In this document: positions 44,090-56,074 of the stretch, in pieces
How positions within the stretch are numbered: the first letter of the stretch is position 1
Layout: every line of letters begins with the position of its first letter
Source of the DNA: Cymbidium sinense
Taxonomy: Eukaryota > Streptophyta > Magnoliopsida > Asparagales > Orchidaceae
Direction: 5' to 3'
Assembly: GCA_021442155.1 (NCBI GenBank)
Contig: CM038221.1
Location: forward strand, 78,198,494 to 78,262,493
Length of the DNA: 64,000 nucleotides
Notes under the pieces: generated by a model
The model's database searches: none
Told to the model about the DNA's origin: nothing
The model's input: the letters and a program-made list of their open reading frames with translations, nothing else
Translations under genes and position numbers: made by a program

Positions 44090-45060
44090 TATTTGAGGTT
44101 TAGTGCCTCGATGCTACTAAACTAAGGGCTTGACACTGTTAAGCTTGAAATATATAAGTTTAAAACTTGAGAGCTCAGTGCCTTTGCATTACATGTGTAG
44201 TGTCATGATTTGATATATATGATTTATGCTTAGTATTAGAGAGAGTAGCACTTTGATGCTATCAGTTGGGTGCTTAAAGTTTAATTTCTCGAGAGGGCTA
44301 GTGCCTTAGCACTTAGATATCAATGCCATGGCAGCTGATGGGTGTCTTTATTAATTTTTTAGAGTGCACAACATCTCAATACTAGAACATCAGCACCCTG
44401 GTGCTGTTAGATGAATGTATATTGCTTAATTTTTCTAAAGATACAGTGCCTTAACACTAAAGCATCAACACCATAATGTTGTGAGATGTGCATCTTGAGT
44501 TTAATTTCTCTAATAGTGTAGTGCCTCAACGCCATGATATCAGCACCTTAGCACTATCAGATGCTCACTTGAGGTTCAAGATTACTGATAGCTCAGTGAC
44601 TCGATGCTGAGCTCACAACCCTGTGGCACTATTTTATCAGTCCCTAAGATTTATTAATTTTGGGACAATTTAAAATTTTGGTAGGATAATGCCTTAGCTA
44701 TGCTAGGTTTTATTATTTTTTAGTGCAAGACACTCTTCTCTCTTGTTTTAGATCAAGATCAATGAAAAAGAATTTTATTTCACCTAGAACCGAGTTTTAC
44801 AGTGAAAAAGAATTCAAGATTTAGTGCCTCGGTACAAGGAAAATAGCGCCATGGAATTATTCTAAGGAGGTGTAACTTAAAGGTTCAGCATTGTGGTGCT
44901 AAAATTTTGACATTAGCTCAAGAGCTTAGCATCACATCACCAGATATTTTCCTCCCCTATGCTACCAGGTAGAGTGTCAAAGATTTCATTCCTGAGAGCT
45001 CAATGCCTCACCACTGGATCTTGGCGTCATAGTGTCGTGGAGTGGGAACTCTATTTTTTA
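44090..45060 (+). repeat. Dyad-rich 74-bp minisatellite, copy 4
   Basis: Same direction and order as 6,530-7,520: the array starts right after the PTPP tail, with gtgcctcaacgcc, tcagcaccttagcacta and related dyads up to about 44,640, then the less regular flank to 45,060. Confidence 0.75.
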
Positions 45061-46269
45061 ACAAGATTCTTAACAATTTTTTGAAAATTCAATGGCATAA
45101 CATTTTACAAGTGCTAGATTTTTATTTTAGGAAGGTAGTTCTTTAATAATTATCTATTTATTACTAATCAAAGAATTCATTCATTTGTGCAAGTGAATCT
45201 AATAAACTATTATAATCATGGAGTCCATCATATTTTAGAGCATATTATTTGACCTTCATAATTGTCTCATTCAAGACCTCGATAATTCTTTTATGTTCAT
45301 TTCTAAAAAGATTCCTTGAGGGATATTTTCTAAAATATATGTGTTTCATATAGTTTTTTATAAGCTCTTTTCTTAAAGAATTAGCATTTTGTGGGCTCCA
45401 AAAATTCACTCTGACCTCTCAACAATATTGAATTGCAGAAAGTATGATTTGAAGTATCGGTGTAATTTTTAGAAGGTAGATGGAATAGTAGATAAGACAC
45501 TACCCAGAGATTTCATCCTCATTTGATGAGGACTTTAGATATGGTTCCAGGTTTCCTATATGCGCAAGCCCCTATAGTTAATTACCCCTCCCAGTAAGTG
45601 AGAGAGATCTTTCGATTAAGGCTAGTCATTAGAACACATAATGCATAATGTATAGTAGCACCATGTGGAATTACAGAATTTAGATTATGAAATTCATCAT
45701 TTCAGCTTAAACCAGATGGTTGGGGGAATGATGACGTGCTTGATCTAGATCCCATGGTTCCATCATCCTAGGCCATCGTGGTCCCTAGTCTACTTAGTCA
45801 GAGATGGTAGTCGACCCAACCTGATCAAAATATCCTTATTAGCAACACATGGATTACATCGTCCAAGAAATCAGACAGGTGTTTGTCAAGAAGAGGCTTA
45901 AGTCCCTTTTAGCTTAGAGGGTTTTTTTTATCTTATCAGGTGTACCCTATGATTCCTAACTCAAAGGGCAGAGCCATTGGGGAGCATACGGGCTATGATC
46001 AATAATATAATGGAGTCCGACCACCACATACGACATTAGAGGACTGGTCATAATCAGTATCATCTGGAGCCTATCAAGCCACACGAGGATCTGAGCCACA
46101 TCCTTACTAGCAAGAGATTGATTGAGAGTGAACATAGTAGAACACCTGATTTGATATTTGCTCCTTTGTGAGCTAAAGTTTTCTTATTTTGTCACTCTTG
46201 ACAAACAGTTACGGAAGGTAGATAGACTGAGTTTTGCTTTAAGATTTTATATTTCATTTAAATAGTTTT
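45061..46269. other. Non-coding, includes a dispersed repeat shared with the arm ends
   Basis: 45,510-45,900 aligns directly with 4,060-4,400 (gttaattacc block, then the atggttccatcatcc block). The rest shows no ORF. If the shared block is LTR sequence, this would be an LTR of the same family. Confidence 0.45.
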
Positions 46270-46783
46270 TTAGATTGATATTTAATTTGGGTTGATTTTA
46301 TTTGAAAAATTAATTAATTCTAATATGTTTAAGAGCTTTAGATCCTATCAACTCTATTTAGCTGCTAACAGAGGATTAGATCTACTATCACTTGACAAAA
46401 TTAGCCTCTTAGATATTTCACTAAGTTGAAAATCTTGTAATAGATTTTTAGGTTTTGTTAAGCCGGACCAAGTCCTAAGATTAAGTCGAAATAACCGCGT
46501 TGCATCCTCAGACACTTGAATTTAAGCATTCTTAGATTGATATTTAATTTGAGTTGATTTGATTAACTTGGATATATTTAAGAGCTTTAGATGCTATCAA
46601 CTCTGTTTAACTATTAACAGAGGATTAGATCTGTTGTCACTTGATAAAATTAGTTTCTCAGATATTTTACTAAGTTGAAATTCTTATAATAGATTTTTAA
46701 GTTTTGTTAACCTGGACCCAGTTCTAAGAGTAAAATGGGAAACTGCCCATGTAACATCCTCAAACACTTGAATTTAAGCATTC
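46270..46783. repeat. Tandem duplication, unit 262 bp, two copies
   Basis: 46,270-46,531 and 46,532-46,783 both begin ttagattgatatttaattt and end cacttgaatttaagcattc. Differences are mostly single bases, many C/T, plus a gap of about 10 bp. No coding potential. Confidence 0.9.
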
Positions 46784-48148
46784 AGCGTAGTGTCAGGGCC
46801 CATGCAGGTTTATTTAAAATGCCCAAATTAACACCTTCTATTCGCTTGTACGATGTGTTATGAATTCGGTGGCGATTGAAGGCGGAAGCAGAAGTGAAGT
46901 CAAAATTTAAGGATGAAGTGAGGTGTGAATGGCTCGATCCACCACTATATTCACGTCCTAATTTTGTAATTAGGTGTTGCGAAGGTTTTCAAATATATGG
47001 TTGATCCTATATGCTACAACCTTAAATTCAATTGAAGCCTCCTTCAATTCATTTGAATCAAGATACTATAATTGGCGAGCTTCCCAATTTGTTGTGAGTC
47101 TTATTTATATTTCTCCCATTTGATTTTAGAAAAAAAATATGAATTAGAAAATAATTCACTTGTTAATTGGAAAGCCACTTTATAAGTCATTTTATGGATT
47201 TCATTTGGACTTCATTAATTTTGATGACAAGCAATAGATATATCACAAGCACTTCAAATTCAACCTTAAATGCAAGTTCCAAATGCTATTAAAAGCTACA
47301 TTCATGGTTGATCATGAGTTGCCTAATTGAACTTGTGGCCCCTAAAGAATCTTCAAACGGGATATAGATTTTATTTTGAAGCTTTCTTCATATTATTTAT
47401 TTATTTATTCCTCTAATATGCCGCATAACTATTATTGTTTTAGCAGAAATTTAATTCCATTACAAATTTTATCCAAACCCCTTTGACCCTCTCATTATAA
47501 TTATAATGCTTTGAAAGCCTATGATACCCTATTTATATTCCTCTTACTTAAGAGTGAATTTTTAATCTTGATATTAATGATCAATTACTTAACATAATCC
47601 CCAATATAAGTTGTAATAGGATTTGATTACTCAATTAGGAATCATTCTTATATTTATGAGTAGGTCATTACATGATGCTTTGAAGTGCTAGGGATTTCCT
47701 TTCATATGCTTGATTTTGAAGTACTTTAAGGAGGAGGGGGCTCAAAATTTAAGTAAGCTTGATTTTCTCCACTCCTTTTATAAGCTTCTTTCTTCTTTTA
47801 TTTTATTTGGTTCTTTTAATTTAAACTTAGCATTAGGTAGATCTCTTCGTTTAGCTCTCTTAACCTATTTTCTTTTTTTCTAAGTCTAGAATTTATTCAA
47901 AATTTTGGCAGCATTTCTTCTAGGGGAGCGACATCTAACAGATGTTGGCTTACTCGGTACACCCTTATGAGCACAGTGAGTGGTGTCTTGCGACACCGCA
48001 ATCAGTTTTTCATCTCATCGCGCTCTCATGATCACGATGAGGCCTTCAAACCTGCAAAGAAACACGAGCATGTATATATCCACATTCACACATTGATCCT
48101 ATATATTTTGACTCATTTTTTTGTGCATTGTAATGATCAACAAGGAAA
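46784..48148. other. Non-coding spacer with a possible primer-binding-site-like string
   Basis: aattcggtggcgatt at 46,863-46,877 resembles the ggtggcgactcc string that follows the 5' LTR in Tat-type plant elements. No matching LTR pair is visible. The remainder, to 48,148, holds no gene. Confidence 0.3.
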
Positions 48149-48500
48149 CGGGGTTGGGTATGCCGAAAATCAAGAGAATGACCTGCCTCATGATGGTGTT
48201 ATTCTCCAATTGCGGTGAAGTAAAAATTGGAAATGTAATGCAAGGAGTGCGATGCCAAAAATTGAAAGAAGAACCCGCCTCACGACGGTGTTTTTCTTTG
48301 ATTGCGGTGAAGCAAAAACTAGAAATGTAATGCCAGGAGTGCTACGCCTGAAACTGAAAGAAGAACTCGCCTCATGATGGTGTCCTTCTCCGGTTGTGAT
48401 GAAGTAAAAATTGGAAATATAATGCAAGGAGGGTGACGCCAGATACCGAATGAAGAACCCGCCTCATGATGATATTCTTCTCTGGTTGTGACAAAGGAGA
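48149..48500. repeat. 92-bp tandem repeat, about four copies
   Basis: The aaggagtg-gatgcc core recurs at 48,241, 48,333 and 48,425, an exact 92-bp period, with a poorer first unit from 48,149. Each unit carries gaagaacccgcctca-gatggtg and gttg-gatgaagtaaaaattgg. GC content is higher than in the flanks. Long open frames across it come from the repeat. Confidence 0.85.
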
Positions 48501-48589
48501 TTGTGGTGAAATTTGGATTAGGGAAATGGGGAAAATAGAATTTGGATTAGCTTTGTGAGAGGAAAGAGGGAAGATATTTTCTATTTTGA

Positions 48590-48765
48590 CTTTTGAGGTA
48601 GAAAAAAAGAAGATTATAAGAGAAGAAGGAGGGAGGAATAATCTATAAATTTTGGTTTTGAGCAAGAAATGAAAGAAGAAAAGGAAAAAGAGAAGAGAAA
48701 GGAGAGGAAGAAGAAGGGAAGGAAAGAAAAAGAGGAAGGAAGTAGAAGAAAAAAGTGAGCTACCT
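48590..48765 (+). repeat. Long polypurine (GA-rich) tract
   Basis: About 170 bases of almost unbroken A and G on the plus strand (gaagaaaagg, agaggaag and similar). The minus strand therefore translates into a hydrophobic Phe/Leu/Ser-rich string in an open frame of 212 codons (48,372-49,010) that I do not regard as a gene. A tract of this kind could form triplex DNA or be derived from an element's leader. Confidence 0.75.
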
Positions 48766-49229
48766 TTCTCTTTTCTCGGTTTTGGTGGAGGAGAGGGATC
48801 AGAGAGGGTTTTTTTTAGATGAGGGGAGTAGAGCAAAAAATCCTTGCAGTTGGGATGAGAGGGAGGAAAAGAGGTATCTATCTTCATGCATTTTGGAGGG
48901 AGCAATTTGGGAGAGGCAGTTGCCACGTGTGGAGGAGAGGGGAGATGGCTCCCGCTCGAGCAATTCTTCGTCGTTGGGTTTCTCATGGCCAAAGAGGATG
49001 AGGAGCTCACGTGCAGAGGAGCGGTTCAGCCTTCGATTTCTCATGTGAGCAGAAGGGGGTGGATGACCCACTGCATGAACCGAACTAAGTGAAGGAGAGG
49101 AAAGTAGGGCTGGTCGGTTAGGCTTTTAGGCATAAATAGGCTTAATTAATTTTTCTAAATATTTAATTAATCTTAACAATGCATTTTATGGAAACATACT
49201 TATATAGTTGATATATGTATATTAATTTA
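48766..49229. other. GC-richer spacer, possible LTR or leader
   Basis: Contains ggcagttgccacgtgtggagg (cacgtg core at about 48,923) and a second cacgtg at about 49,009, within a purine-rich, GC-richer stretch that is open in several frames. I see no domain. CACGTG is a common plant bZIP/bHLH target, but there is no gene here to regulate. Confidence 0.3.
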
Positions 49230-50040
49230 AGTTATTCTGATGTTCTAAAAGTAACAATGTAGTCTATTTCATGATCGGAGGCCATTTGGTTCGAGTCGGC
49301 ATCAAATTAGGTCAATTTCAGCTCAAAGTGCGCATCATCACTTTTGACCGCTCAATATTTATGTAGACTCATCTGAATTGAGTGTGAATAGTTTTACTTG
49401 ATAGATTTTGGCATTTCAAAGCTGACGGTGTAATAAATTTTATGAACGAAAGTCATTTGGCTTACATCTATGCCTCCTAATCTCGATATATGTGCAGGCA
49501 CTTTGATGACTTGATCGCTTGATCGGTTGATCATCAAGTTATCCAATATTTATATTTTGACCAGTTTTGACATTCTGAACATGATGACAAAGTTCATTCA
49601 TTGATCGGAGGTCATTTGAGTTGATTTTTGGTGACGTCTAGTGTATTTCAACCTTAATTTACGCACTATCACTTCCAATCATTCAACATTTGCATAGACT
49701 CATCTGAATTAAGTGTGAATAGTCTCATTTGATAGTTTTTGATGTTTCAAAGCTAATGACATGATCAATTTTATGAACGGGGGTCATTCGGACCTCATCG
49801 TGGCTTCCTGACTCTAATATATGCATCAAGATATTGATAACTCAATCTCTTAATAGATTGATCATTAAATTTTACAATATTTATATTCCAATCAATTTCA
49901 TCATTTTGAACGTGACAATGAAGTCTGTTTGCTGATCGGAGGTGGGTTCGACCATTTTCAATGATGTCTAGTATATTTTGAGCCCCGATTTATGCACTGT
50001 CACTTCCAAAGTTCATCAAATTTGACTTGTGGACTTGACT
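49230..50040. repeat. About 330-bp tandem repeat, about 2.5 copies
   Basis: gatcggagg recurs near 49,274, 49,602 and 49,936, and the agactcatctgaatt-agtgtgaatag block near 49,356 and 49,686, giving a period of about 330 bp. Units are perhaps 75-80 percent alike. Lies on the 3' side (in element sense) of the third pol copy, where Tat/Ogre elements often carry tandem repeats. Confidence 0.8.
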
Positions 50041-50939
50041 TAACTTTTGACACATATATGGAGGTCAACAAATGCCCCCAACAAATGTTATTTGTACATG
50101 AAGCGAGTCATATTTGTTGAAAACTAGTTGACCCTTTGGGCTAGCCACAAAACTTGGATCATTTCAACTTCGATTGCAATAGCTTACGGAGCTTTGATAG
50201 GATTTATCTTTAGTTTGCTGCCTTATTCAGGACTTGCTAAATGATGGGCTTGACCGATTTGTCAGAATCGACTTGTTGGATGGATAAGAGTTCTTACACC
50301 ATCTACTCTCTACTTCAATGGCTTTATTGAAGATCCCCTTCTTTTATGTCCTTGTAGATTTGAGTTTCCTCTAACCCTAGCTTTGTGATTGACTAGGTTT
50401 ATTGGAGGATCTGGTTTATTTGTTTTACTGAAGGACTCTGCTTGGGAGTTGGTTTATCCATGCTTGGTTGAATTTGAAATTATTTTTGTCCTAACCTTAA
50501 GCTTGATGGACTTGATGAAGGACTGACCTGATTTATCCTTATTGAATTATCAGGAAGTGTATGTATGCCATGAATCCTGTTCTTGCCTCGATGTTGAAGG
50601 GTGATGTCTCACCAATTTTATAAGGTCTATGTTAAGTTATCGGTCCAGTGATGTGTGCTTTAATAGATTGAATAACCACAAAATTCTTTTAGTTCGGCCA
50701 TCGACTTTGTGCGAACTAAGGAATTACTTCCTCAGTCTTGTGCTTTCTGCTTTGATGGACTTGGTAAGGACATTGACTTTGATCTGTGCTTTGAGCTTAA
50801 TCAGATCATTTGAGAATATATTGAGATATCTCCTTGCAGGTAATATATAGATTGATTTGAGACAGCTCTAAATTGAGAGTTTTCTCAAATTATCTTGGTC
50901 TATTGATCAAGTAGAAAGATCTCTTGGATTTGGTTTGAG
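50041..50939. other. Non-coding spacer
   Basis: Contains a gcccccaacaaatg phrase (50,074-50,087) and ttgacttg-rich text similar to the 3' regions of plant gypsy elements. No ORF that I recognise. Confidence 0.4.
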
Positions 50940-51265
50940 ATTGAACAACTATAATCATTGGACTGATGAGTGGGGGCTCTTTCACTGCGACATTTTTGTT
51001 ACAATTTGTTGCATGAGGAGAGCATGAACAACTAGACCACATTTGGGCTTGTTGAGTTTGACCTTTAAAATCTACTCGAGTCTTCGACTTAAGCTGTAGT
51101 GGGTTGATGGTTTTATCATCAGACTGATGAATGGGGGCTCTTTCACTATGGCCTTTTCTTGTGGTTTGGTGAGGAGCGAATCGCCATATTTTATTGAGTT
51201 CAACCTTTAGAACCCATCCATGTATTATACTTCAGGATGTAGAGGTTGATGTTTCTTTCAACTTA
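50940..51265. repeat. Tandem duplication, unit about 161 bp
   Basis: actgatgagtgggggctctt at about 50,962 recurs as actgatgaatgggggctctt at about 51,123. The following tttcact...ggccttttctt and gagttcaacctttagaaccc blocks repeat as well. Confidence 0.7.
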
Positions 51266-51860
51266 GTTGATTGAAGCTTCCAAAATTGGGAGTTCTTCTG
51301 ACTTGATCTCTAGAATTTGACAAATCTGAGATATAAATTTTTGACACTTAGGGCTGTCTTTTCCTGCGTAGCAATAGATTATTTTTATGCCTGTAAGAAC
51401 CTATGACTTAATAACAATAATTATAGATATATTCAAGGATTTTGGCATAAAGCTTGATGTCAACCTGAATCATAATATATTCGAGGATCTTGTCTTATTA
51501 CATGACGTCAACTCGAATAAACTTAACATAAATTAATAATGCCCCCTGTCTTGCAGGGAGAATTCTAAAGTGCATTTAGAAGAACTTTAAAGATAAAAAT
51601 ATGCAAATACATCAATATTTGAATTGATATGATCTTAAGAGGGATTTAACATTCAACATTGATTTTATCTATATATAAAAATCTAAAATGCCCCTTGTGT
51701 AACGGGGAAATTTTCATTGAAAATGTTTATCATCTATAGTGAGTATATTTATTTAGGGATCTCGGCATGAAGCACGATGTCAACCTAAATAGATATACTA
51801 AAAAAAATTCCCCTATCTTGCAGGGGATTTCTATTGTACTTTAGGAATGTATTCCTCATG
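51266..51860. repeat. Degenerate short repeats downstream of integrase, copy 3
   Basis: Phrases tgtcaacctgaat, gatctcggcatgaagc and gccccctgtcttgcaggg recur between 51,420 and 51,840 (for example near 51,540, 51,690 and 51,810). The position matches the arrays at 11,690-12,020 and 27,945-28,450, but the repeat sequence is different, so this third element belongs to a related but distinct subfamily. Confidence 0.55.
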
Positions 51861-53180
51861 TATAATACTTTTTTAGGTAATGACCATTGATTGGTGTCAT
51901 TGGTCTTTCACCCTTTTGGTCAATGAGTTGGTATGCCCCCTCCTTGATACACTTTTCAATGACAAAATGGCCTTCCTATTTAGGCTCAAATTTGTCACCA
52001 AATTTTTGATTGGAGATGACTGGTCTTCTCAGCACCAGGACTAATTCTCTTTTTTGGAATATTTGATGACACACCATATGGTCAAAAGCCCTTGACATCT
52101 TTGCTCGATAAACTTTCAAATTTTGATGAGCTTGCAATCTAACTTCATCAAGCGCATCAAGTTCCTCTATTCATTTTGATCTTGATTGGATTACTCAAAG
52201 TGAAGGTAACTCAACTTCAAGCAGAAGAACTGCTTCAATTCCAAATACCAATGAACAAGGAGTGACTTTAGATGACATTTTGTAGGTGGTTCAATATGCC
52301 TATAATTCCTCTATTAGTTTGGTATGCCATTCTCTCTTATTTTTAGTAAGGATCTTCTTGAGCAGTTTGACCAATGTCTTGTTGAAGGCTTCTGCCAAAT
52401 CATTTGCTCTTGGATTGCATATTGAAGAGTATCACCAATAAATTTTGTGTCGATCGATGAATCTATAAATCTTTCCACTTTTGAAAGCTATGCCATTATA
52501 AATTTTTTTTTGATGTGGCACTCCAAATCTATAGACCACATTATGCGTGAAGAAGTTGATCACTTGGTCAGCTTTAAATGGGTTAGATTCAACCCACTTA
52601 GAGAAATAGTCAGTCACTGCTAGGATGAAGCGATGTCCAGCTGACGATGATGAATCAAACGATCCAATTACATCTGTACCCCATCATTCAAATGGCCAAG
52701 ATGCTATTATTGAGTGTAATGGATTTGTAGGTTGTTGGATTATATTTCCATGTACCTGACATTCATGACACCTCTAGCATGATTGATACAATCTCTCACC
52801 ATAGATGGCCAATAATAGCCCATTATTTTGATCTTTACTGCCATCTTGGGACCTGACTAATGTGCACCATAATGTCCTTCATGAACGTCAACCATCACTA
52901 TGCTAACTTCATTTGCATTTAGGCATTGTAGCCACATTTATTCAAAGGATCTACGATATAGAGTGCTGTTGACAAAAGCATAGTGCAACATTCTCTTTCG
53001 ATTTGAGTTTCTAGTGATCTATTGTTTGGTAATTTTCCTTCTTTAAAGTAGTCAATGAAAGGTTGCCTTCAATCATGTGGCTCTTTTACAATAAAAGCTT
53101 CACACTGCTTTTCTGAGGTAATGTCATTCTGAGCTCTTCTTGGTATAACTCCTTGTTGATTTTGAGGAGTATGAGAAGCA
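51861..53180 (-). pseudogene. Integrase, Tat-like copy 3
   Basis: Minus strand. The core reads GTDVIGSFDSSSSAGHRFIL, with the first catalytic Asp intact, then VTDYFSKWVESNPFK and VVYRFGVP (open at 52,432-52,617). In the D-N-G motif the codon has become Tyr (YNGIAFKSGK). The C-terminal chromatin-proximal part extends to about 51,870. The zinc-binding end near 52,760-52,800 is decayed. Frame changes near 52,620 separate the pieces. Confidence 0.85.
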
Positions 53181-53700
53181 ACCTGAGTCACATCCTGCTG
53201 GGTCAAATTTGATAATCCCTCTACTTGCAGAGATTGATACTTTGCTGGCTCTAGAACTCATCGAGTGAATATCTTGATCATGACATAATCACCATTCATA
53301 CTTACCATTTCCTTAGCTAATTTTGCTAAGCAGTCGACTTTGCTATTCTCAGATCGAGAGACTCGAGTTAGTGTGATATTTGGTATCTGCTTCATAAGCT
53401 CGATAACTCACTTGTGATAGAAAGCTAACTCAAGTTTGTTGATTTTATAAATGCCAAGTACTTGATTTATAATAAGCTAAGAATCACCGAAAATATATAA
53501 GTTTTGAATGCCTATGAAAATAGCTTCTTCAAGACCTACCATTAATGCCTCATATTTGACTTCATTATTAGTTCTTGTCTCAGTCAGTCTCCCCTATGAT
53601 CATCTCATTATCCCTCCTTTTGGTGTTATGAAGATGATGTTGATTCCTGCTCTTACCCTTGGGAAATTTAGAGGTTTATCTTGTTTGATCGATGAGACTT
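53181..53700 (-). pseudogene. Second-type (aRH) RNase H, Tat-like copy 3
   Basis: Minus strand: NEVKYEALMVGLEEAIFIG then LYIFGDS, a stop, LIINQVLGIYKINKLELAFY and later VTRVSRSENSKVD-like text with CLAKLAKEM. This is the extra RNase H of the Tat lineage, with the GDS active-site motif and the late S-x-S-E-N-x-x-x-D segment readable. The stop directly after GDS inactivates it. Confidence 0.8.
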
Positions 53701-54043
53701 CATCAAAGTATATTTTCCAAATTTGTGATTTTTCTCTTTCATGGATGAGCATAATTTGCTAATCGGGCAAATCATCATTAAGGGAAGAGTCCACCAGGAT
53801 GGGGTATGTAGCTAGAAAATCTATTAAGACTTGTCCCTTCACTCCTTTCTGTAGAACGTATATGATATCAAATTGTAAAAACAATACTGCTCATCTTGCC
53901 AAGTGACTTGTCAACACTGGTCTTGTCATTAAGTACTTCAGCTGATCATTCCTTGAGATTAGGGTAATCTTATGAGATAACATATAATGATGAAGTTTTT
54001 GGACTATAAACATCAGTGCCAAATAATGCTTCTTTATCGGAGA
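53701..54043 (-). pseudogene. Reverse transcriptase/first RNase H, copy 3, 3' part
   Basis: Continuation of the RT at 60,630-61,640 after the LINE insertion; it matches 13,980-14,310 of the left arm (MRYSPIKKHYLALMF-type segment near 54,010-54,050). The join with the other side, skipping the LINE, restores the alignment with 14,302-14,400. Confidence 0.75.
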
Positions 54044-54059
54044 ATATCTCATTTCTATT
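54043..54059. repeat. Target-site duplication of the 6.5-kb LINE, left copy
   Basis: aatatctcatttctatt, found again at 60,607-60,629 with six extra bases inside. Confidence 0.7.
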
Positions 54060-54063
54060 TTTT

Positions 54064-56074
54064 CTTAGGAAACCCCATATAGGGGAATTTTATTACCACA
54101 AAAAGAAGGTTATAAGGTCCTTAAAAGGGGATAAACTCTAAAACTACTGCTCGAAGAGCTACAATCAGCCTAGAGAGTAAATCCCCTATCTAATTATATC
54201 CAAAAAAGTGAGTAAAAGCAAAAGAACAAAGATACATAGAGATCAGCAATGGAAGATCCAAAGCAACTATATGCGAAACAGAATGAGCTTGCAATGCACA
54301 AAAGAAAAGGAAAGTCACCGCAAAATATGTAAAGGGAAGAATTAGTGATGCAATAAGAGGGTTCCGAATAAAGATCAAGTGAAATTTTGAGGGAGAGGGC
54401 TCAAGATGTTCACACCACATTGGGGCAGAAGCAAATGTGTGCATCCAAGTAACCATTGCATGGATACAACACAAGAGCTATTACCAAACCAATAAAGGGT
54501 GAAGCCATCATAGCCCACATGCCAAGATAAAAAGGATGAAGGATTTGTGGTCCTTAGTACCTGCAAACCTAAATAAATCCAAAAACCATGTATATGTAAA
54601 ATGAAAGCCATTATCCCAAGTAGGATAACCATCATCCATTATAAGCTCCATAGCATTAGAATCCCTACACACAACCTCCATAATAGTGCCAGAGGCATAA
54701 AAATGGTAAACCCAGTAGAGTATAAGTAGCAGTAATAGAAATCAAGTAAGGGGGAGAAAAAATGCCACAATTAAGAGAAATCGCAAAGAGCCAGCTGAGC
54801 AGAACAATTAGCATGAAGAGGTCACCATCATGAATTCATTGAATTTATAGGTAGTAGGACATTCCCAAAGAAAGAAACCCAAACATAATTAGTAATGCCC
54901 ACCATTTTAATGAATCACACTGGATCCTTATGGAATAATAGTAGTAGTTAATATAGACTAATTTCCACATAGAAAAATTAGAGCCTATCCAGATGTTAGG
55001 AAAATAACAGTAATCCCAACATATGCTAGAGAACCAACAACGAGCAAGGACATGCGATCCATACCAATCAATGAAACACAAGCACTTGATCTAGCCATGA
55101 AACCAAAATTATACCAAAGCCAATGACAACAAGACTAAACCATCTGATGAATAAAAAAACCACCACAACCAATCAGCCCATAAAATGGAAACACCAAATA
55201 AAATAGAAAACATGCCATAAGTCTAGATTGGAGCAAAACCAAAGATTCCATCACCCAAACATAACATCCTATAGTGGAGGAACATAAAAAAAATGTTCCC
55301 AGTATTGAGAAACCAGAAAATAAATGCCATAGGAAAAGCACTAAATTACCTCAGTAAACAATAATAATAATAGCCAAAAGACAAGGAAGAACACAAACAT
55401 CATTCTTCAGAGCCAGAAAACACTTTCCATGAAATAGAAATGAATCATCCTAATTGAGAACATAAAAAAAAACTAATCAATGAACACATATGTATTCAGT
55501 GTAAAGCATAAGAAAATTTTCCATGAAACATATAGTGAAAAATCCTTCCTTACAGAGAGATATATAGGTATCATAATTCAATTAAAAAGACCACAATAGT
55601 ACCCAAGTAAAGGCAAATAATAAAAATTTTCAAAATGAGACACAACATTATCAAAGACTTCTATATGAGAGCAAGGATCAATTAACAATTGGGAGAAGAA
55701 AATAAGATTATAAATGCATCAACAAGAAACAAATAGTAAGAAAATAATCCAATTTCTAAGGTAGGTACAAGCATGCCAAAGTTAATCCACATCCAAATTT
55801 TGAGAATGATCAAATAAAATCTTGATAATATTATCATGTGATTAATCCAAGATAATCAACACTTATCTTCTCATGCAAATAAGAGTGACTAACAAATTGA
55901 GATAAGATTTAAATTGATTGAGTATAAATTGATATTGAATAAGGCACAAATTTTATCTTTGATTCTCTTTGCGCAATAATTCTATTATGATTCATAGGAA
56001 TCCCACGATGTTTAACATCATTTTTGTCCATCTAAATAAACCATATGAGAGTGATGGTAGTTATCACTTTAATA
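54064..56074 (-). pseudogene. LINE ORF2 end and 3' region
   Basis: Just after the zf-RVT part, the minus strand gives LIWFIWMDKNDVKHRGIPMN (about 55,990-56,060), the W-x-x-W-x-x-R-N segment that precedes the RNase H domain in plant L1 elements. Beyond it, to 54,064, the frame is mostly open but scattered over all three frames (Cys/Phe/Leu-rich), and no RNase H motif can be read with confidence. Confidence 0.55.

Noticed and set aside
48372..49010. 212-codon open frame on the minus strand
   Set aside because: It is the complement of the polypurine tract and the 92-bp repeat. The peptide is low-complexity Ser/Pro/Phe/Leu with no domain, and its openness follows from base composition.
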